Assembly (NCBI RefSeq): GCF_002177115.1
Contig: NZ_MVAG01000128.1
Location: forward strand, 434,001-498,000
DNA length: 64,000 bases
Direction: 5' to 3'
DNA from: Chryseobacterium mucoviscidosis
GTDB taxonomy: Bacteria; Bacteroidota; Bacteroidia; Flavobacteriales; Weeksellaceae
The notes below the pieces were generated by a model. That model saw nothing but the letters and a program-made list of their open reading frames with translations, was not told the DNA's origin and made no database searches. Position numbers and translations under genes: made by a program. Positions 59,700 to 64,000 of this stretch are shown in pieces; within the stretch, counting starts at the first letter, position 1; each line of letters begins with the position of its first letter.

Positions 59700-61898
59700 A
59701 TGAAAAGGATTTTACTGTTTCTATGTTTTTCAATCTGTATTTTTGGTTTTTCACAATCGAAAGTTACTTCTATTGAAACCGTTATCATCGAAGACAAAAG
59801 TGATCCGAGAGCACTGGAAATCCTTAATAAAGTGAATCAGTATTTCCATGAGAACTCTCCCAAAACGCTGGATTCCTATTATTATAAATCTTACGAAAAA
59901 ATTTCTCTCGATATCGACGAAGACAGTATTTCTCAGTACAACAAATTCTTCGAAGAAACCGGAATGTTCAAAAAAAAGCGGGAAAAAGATTCTTTAAACA
60001 ACATTACCGCGCGAAAAATATTCTCGAAAAGCAAACTGTTTCTCTGGGAAAGAGCGCAGGAATTTCTGTATTCTAAAAAATACGGTGAGAAGATCAATAT
60101 TCTGGATAACAGAATTTCCGGTCTCAAACAGCCTATTTATGAAATGATCGCGCTTCAGCAGAGCAACAGAGACAAAATCCCGGATCAGATTAAAAAAGAA
60201 AACCGAGGACTGTACCGTTTCTTTCTTACCGATACCATTGAAATGGACGGAAGAAAAAATTTCGTCATCCGTTTCCGGGAAGTGAATTACAAAAAGCCCG
60301 ATAAAAAACGAAAATACAACGGCGCTATTTATGTAGATACCGAAACCTACGGCGTAAAAAAAATTGAAAATTTCAGTAAGAATAAAAACGACGGAATTAT
60401 TACCAGTTCGTGGATTTTCTTCAACAACAAATGGTTTCTGGCATATGAAACCGTAAAGCTGAAAATGAGCGATATGCAGATGGAAAATGAAAATGCTGAA
60501 GAAAAAACCGATAAGAAAAGCAAAAAAACTTTCGGAACCTACGCTTTTCTCACATCGCGGTATTTCGATTATCATTCCCCTGCGGAAAATAATCAAAATG
60601 ACTTTAAAGGTTACACTTTTTCAGTAAAAAATATCGACGGAAAAACCTTAGATCAATACCGAACCGATCCTCTTACCGAAAGAGAAAAAAACACCTATAA
60701 AACGATCGACAGTCTCGGAAAAATCTACAATATCGACCGTAAAGCAAGAGTTTTGAGCGGTCTGCTTCTTAACGGACAGATTAAAGTAGGTGTTGTGGAT
60801 TTTGCAGTGGACGAAATCGTCAATTACAACCTTTATGAAGGCTTCAGAGTTGGATTAAAAGCAAAACTTAATGAAAATTTCAATCCGTATTTTTCCCCGG
60901 ATTACCTTTTTGCTTACGGTTTTAAGGATGATAAATGGAAATACAGGATTGGTCTTGATATCAAAACAACGTTGGAAAAAGATTCGTATTTCCGGCTGGA
61001 TTATTATGATGATGTAACAGCTTCCGGCGAATTCTACAGAAGGCTCTGGAGCTTTAAAATGAGAACGGCAAACTATGGAAATAACCTGAACAACGACCGT
61101 TATTACCGTTACAAAGGAGCTTCTGTGTCTTACCTGAACGATGTTACCAATGGATTAACACTGGTTTTTGCTGCCCGAAGAAATCTGGAAGAAGCGATGT
61201 TTGATTATTCTTTCCGAGGAAGAGGTTCTTCTTTTGATAATTTTAATACCCTGTTTACGTTAAAATATTCCCCAAATTCCACGAATATTATGACGCCACA
61301 GGGAAAATCACTGATCGATCAGAAATATCCCGAATTGTACTTTAATTACGAACAGAGCTACAAAATTTTTGGCGGAGATTTCAATTATACCCGATTTGAT
61401 GCGCTTTTAATTCATAACTTTAAAACCATGTTTGGAACCACCGGCTTCAGACTCTACGGCGGAATGGTTTTCGGAGATGCGCCGATCTGGAAAAATTTCA
61501 CCATGAACGGGCTTGCTTCTTCAAGAAAAGATTTTAATTTTAACCTAACTTCTTTCCTCGGATTTGCAACTCTGGAAGGCGGAAAATATTACAATGACCG
61601 GTTTATTGCGTATTATTTCACCCATAAAATTCCTTGGTATTTTAAAAGTTTTGGGCAGAATATTTCAAGCTTCGACTTTGTGTTAAGAGGAACAACGGGA
61701 AATATGAAACATCCCGATTACCACCAGTTCAGATTCCGTCCTTTGGATCATCTTTATCAGGAAGTCGGTCTGGAATGGAATAATTTTCTTTCTACCTACT
61801 TTAATCTGGGATTATTTTACAGAGTCGGATATTATACCACTCCCAATTTTAAACAAAATTTTGCGATTCAGTTTAAATTAAAGATTCTGGATTTTTAA
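59700..61898 (+). CDS. DUF5686 outer-membrane protein lacking the N-terminal beta domain
   Basis: 732 residues from the ATG at 59700 (MKRILLFLCFSICIFGFSQ); a TTG five codons upstream is less likely. It shares the DPRALEILNKVN linker, LDSYYYKSYEKIS and the C-terminal barrel with the preceding gene but has no CarboxypepD_reg domain. It ends in KILDF, an aromatic outer-membrane protein terminus. A tandem duplication followed by domain loss or gain is likely. Confidence 0.8.
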   Translation: MKRILLFLCFSICIFGFSQSKVTSIETVIIEDKSDPRALEILNKVNQYFHENSPKTLDSYYYKSYEKISLDIDEDSISQYNKFFEETGMFKKKREKDSLNNITARKIFSKSKLFLWERAQEFLYSKKYGEKINILDNRISGLKQPIYEMIALQQSNRDKIPDQIKKENRGLYRFFLTDTIEMDGRKNFVIRFREVNYKKPDKKRKYNGAIYVDTETYGVKKIENFSKNKNDGIITSSWIFFNNKWFLAYETVKLKMSDMQMENENAEEKTDKKSKKTFGTYAFLTSRYFDYHSPAENNQNDFKGYTFSVKNIDGKTLDQYRTDPLTEREKNTYKTIDSLGKIYNIDRKARVLSGLLLNGQIKVGVVDFAVDEIVNYNLYEGFRVGLKAKLNENFNPYFSPDYLFAYGFKDDKWKYRIGLDIKTTLEKDSYFRLDYYDDVTASGEFYRRLWSFKMRTANYGNNLNNDRYYRYKGASVSYLNDVTNGLTLVFAARRNLEEAMFDYSFRGRGSSFDNFNTLFTLKYSPNSTNIMTPQGKSLIDQKYPELYFNYEQSYKIFGGDFNYTRFDALLIHNFKTMFGTTGFRLYGGMVFGDAPIWKNFTMNGLASSRKDFNFNLTSFLGFATLEGGKYYNDRFIAYYFTHKIPWYFKSFGQNISSFDFVLRGTTGNMKHPDYHQFRFRPLDHLYQEVGLEWNNFLSTYFNLGLFYRVGYYTTPNFKQNFAIQFKLKILDF

Positions 61899-61927
61899 AA
61901 AATGAAACAGCTAAAAATAAAAGATAA

Positions 61928-62164
61928 ATGCAGAAAATCGAAATAAAAGCAGAGCAGTTTTTTGAATTGCTAAAATTAAAAGACACTTCAATGTGGGAAA
62001 TTTTTGCCCAAATGATCGATGGCAACGAAAAGGAAATCATCTTTCTGGATAACGAAGATAAAATCCTCTTCAATTATATTCTTCCTTCTACACCGGAAAA
62101 AATGGAAGAAGACCGTAAAGAATTTTCCAAACAGTTTGCAGATAAGCTTGCGAATCTGAATTAA
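61928..62164 (+). CDS. Small conserved-looking hypothetical protein
   Basis: 78 residues, acidic and mostly helical, with a WEIFAQMIDGNEKEIIFLD segment. No signal peptide, motif or family recognised. It begins 29 bp after the second DUF5686 gene, possibly in its transcript. Confidence 0.5.
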   Translation: MQKIEIKAEQFFELLKLKDTSMWEIFAQMIDGNEKEIIFLDNEDKILFNYILPSTPEKMEEDRKEFSKQFADKLANLN

Positions 62165-62287
62165 ACTTTTAGAAACGTATTTCTTCTGATTTTGTAGTTT
62201 AACATTCAACTTAAAATGATTTAGGCTTCATTTTGTTTATTGTGTGTTACAATTTAAAATACAATCAAATCATTTAAACAATTCAAG

Positions 62288-63754
62288 ATGAAAAATTACC
62301 TATTATCTGCACTCAGTGTGTTTATTTTTGGCACTTTTACCGCTCAATCCTATCAAAAACCTCTGGTTTCTGCTATTAAAGAAGTCGATCTTCGCAAGGA
62401 TATGTATGATCTTGCAGCCGATCAGTTTCTGGGTCGGGAAGCAGGAACTTTAGATGAGCTTAAAGTATCAATGTGGTTAGCTGACAGAGCTAAGGAAGCA
62501 GGAATGAAACCAGCCGGAGACAACGGAACTTTCTTTCAGTTTTTCGATATGTACAGACATCAGGTAATTCCGCAGAGCAGTCTGAAAATTGGTGACAATT
62601 CTTTAAAATTATGGAAAGATTTTCTTGTTGCGGAACCCGTAAATGCAGACATTGATTCTGAAATTGTTTATGCCGGAAATGCCGAACCCGAAGATTTATC
62701 AAAATTAAATATTAAAGGAAAAATTCTCGCTGTAAATGCATCTGACAGGAATATTGAAAAGGAAATGACGCTTTTCGTAAGAAGATATCCCGGTTTTGTA
62801 AGAACAAAATACTATAACAAAGCATCTGAACTGGGAGCAAAAGGAATCATCTTCATTACAGACGAAACATCGGATAAAAGCTGGGTTGAAGTTTTACCGC
62901 AAATGACGAGAGGTTCTTACGGAGTTGAAGGTTTAAGAGAAAGTGTAACGAATAATATTCCGGTTTTATGGATTAAAAGAGAAAATTCTGACTGGGTAAA
63001 AAACAATCCTAAAATTTCGCTGCACCTCATCACAGAAACGTATAAATATCCTTCCGTAAACATCATCGGAAAAATAGACGGTACAGATCCTAAACTTAAA
63101 AACGAATTTGTTTTAATCAGCGGACATCAGGATCACGACGGAATAAGACATCCTGTAAAAAACGATACGATTTACAACGGCGCAGATGATAATGCAAGTA
63201 CCTGTGTTGCGATGTTGGCAATGGCAAGAGCCTATAAAAAACAGCCTTCAAAACGCAGTATTCTTTTTGTTTTTCATGGTGCAGAAGAACGAGGTTTATT
63301 GGGGTCGAGATGGCATGCAGCGCATCCTGTTGTGCCAAAAGAAAATATTGTTGCCGTTCTCAATGGTGATATGATCGGGAGAAATGATAATAATGAAGCT
63401 GCGCTTCTCGGCGGAAACGCGCCTCATAAAAATTCTGAAGAATTGGTAAAAATGGCTGAAGATGCCAATAATGAGAGTACGAAATTCAGGTATCTGAAAG
63501 ATTGGGATTCTCCGAAGCATGCAGAATATTTTTATTTCAGAAGCGATCATTTACCCTATGCAAAGGCAGGAATTCCTGCAATATTTTTCACGAGTGTTCT
63601 GCACGATCAATATCACACTCCGCAAGATGAATCGGAAAACATTAATTACAAAAAGCTGTATAAAATGACGGAATGGATGTACCGAACTTCATGGAAAGCA
63701 GCCAATGAAACCGAACGTCCGAAAGTGATTTCTAATTTTACGCTGGAAAGATAA
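62288..63754 (+). CDS. M28 family metallopeptidase (secreted)
   Basis: 488 residues. The signal peptide ends at FGTFTAQ, followed by a PA-like insert near residues 110-245. The two-zinc aminopeptidase site is visible: GHQDHDG, NGADDNAS and GAEERGLLGS, with later His in HDQYHTPQDE. It likely releases N-terminal residues from peptides in the periplasm or outside. A strong terminator follows. Confidence 0.9.
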   Translation: MKNYLLSALSVFIFGTFTAQSYQKPLVSAIKEVDLRKDMYDLAADQFLGREAGTLDELKVSMWLADRAKEAGMKPAGDNGTFFQFFDMYRHQVIPQSSLKIGDNSLKLWKDFLVAEPVNADIDSEIVYAGNAEPEDLSKLNIKGKILAVNASDRNIEKEMTLFVRRYPGFVRTKYYNKASELGAKGIIFITDETSDKSWVEVLPQMTRGSYGVEGLRESVTNNIPVLWIKRENSDWVKNNPKISLHLITETYKYPSVNIIGKIDGTDPKLKNEFVLISGHQDHDGIRHPVKNDTIYNGADDNASTCVAMLAMARAYKKQPSKRSILFVFHGAEERGLLGSRWHAAHPVVPKENIVAVLNGDMIGRNDNNEAALLGGNAPHKNSEELVKMAEDANNESTKFRYLKDWDSPKHAEYFYFRSDHLPYAKAGIPAIFFTSVLHDQYHTPQDESENINYKKLYKMTEWMYRTSWKAANETERPKVISNFTLER

Positions 63755-63766
63755 ATTTAGTGACAT

Positions 63767-63817
63767 AAAAAAGCTGTCTCAAAAGCCCAAAAAATTGACT
63801 TTTGAGACAGCTTTTTT
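63767..63817. terminator. Convergent terminator after the M28 peptidase gene
   Basis: AAAAAAGCTGTCTCAAAAG and its exact reverse complement form a 19-bp stem with T tracts, between convergent genes. Confidence 0.88.
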
Positions 63818-63854
63818 GTTTTTTAATCATGAAAATCCGACGATTCGGATCATT

Positions 63855-64000
63855 TTAGCTCCTCAAAAATATATCCAGAGTTTTCTTGTCTTCCAAAACA
63901 TCATGAACTCTCAAAATTTTTGCGCCCTGCTGCAAAACTTTCAGATGGAGTTTTTGAGTTTCTTCATTAATTTCCAATGGAGATTTTCCTAAAGGTTTAT
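63855..64000 (-). CDS. folP: Dihydropteroate synthase, C-terminal fragment
   Basis: The last 48 codons in the window read GKSPLEINEETQKLHLKVLQ then GAKILRVHDVLEDKKTL and stop. GAxILRVHDV is the conserved C-terminal motif of dihydropteroate synthase (folate biosynthesis). The 5' part lies beyond the window. Confidence 0.78.
   Translation of the reverse strand, partial: KPLGKSPLEINEETQKLHLKVLQQGAKILRVHDVLEDKKTLDIFLRS

Overview
The window looks like chromosome of a Chryseobacterium-type flavobacterium (Bacteroidota, Weeksellaceae). It is AT-rich, several genes carry the Bacteroidota -7 promoter box TAnnTTTG, and it encodes type IX secretion (T9SS) cargo, GLPGLI and DUF5686 proteins and SpvB/RHS-type secreted proteins. 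Identifications come from reading motifs and recalling families; no database search was run.

Left end (1-4338): the edge of an extracellular contractile injection system (eCIS) locus. A DUF4255/tail-terminator-like gene and a tail sheath gene run off the left edge on the minus strand. A Cys-rich small protein and a tape-measure-type protein (CIS_TMP-like) are divergent on the plus strand.

Mobile island (about 4446-27564): an integrated mobilizable element of about 23 kb. It is bounded by a perfect 18-bp direct repeat (4428-4445 and 27547-27564) that equals the last six codons of mnmE, encoding FCIGK-stop. The integrase end carries a tyrosine recombinase, a small HTH protein, a VapE-like ATPase, a Toprim primase, a MobC-like protein, a MOBP-type relaxase and a membrane protein. 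It also has an oriT-like hairpin and four tandem pairs of an octamer. The cargo is (i) a 1940-residue STAND NTPase with an N-terminal Cap4/DUF4297-like nuclease, i.e. an Avs-type antiphage protein, beside the left attachment site; (ii) an 888-bp noncoding stretch with a strongly self-complementary, apparently pseudoknotted segment; and (iii) a T9SS-sorted protein, an RHS/SpvB-like protein, and an RHS core protein with a JAB-like toxin tip, its candidate immunity gene, and a second orphan tip with a frameshifted partner.

Right of the island (27547-64000) is ordinary chromosome. It holds mnmE, an aminopeptidase P, topoisomerase IB, pruA, two small lipoproteins, a tail-collar-like exported protein, an AraC regulator, a thioredoxin protein, GLPGLI, a Cys-rich secreted peptide facing an XRE regulator, fabH, corA, a patatin, an FAD oxidoreductase, an AAA+ ATPase and an ABC exporter pair. 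After these come a likely sigma/anti-sigma/DUF417/MsrAB stress operon, alaS, two tandem DUF5686 proteins, an M28 peptidase and the 3' end of folP. Intergenic spaces carry several interspersed repeat families and many intrinsic terminators.
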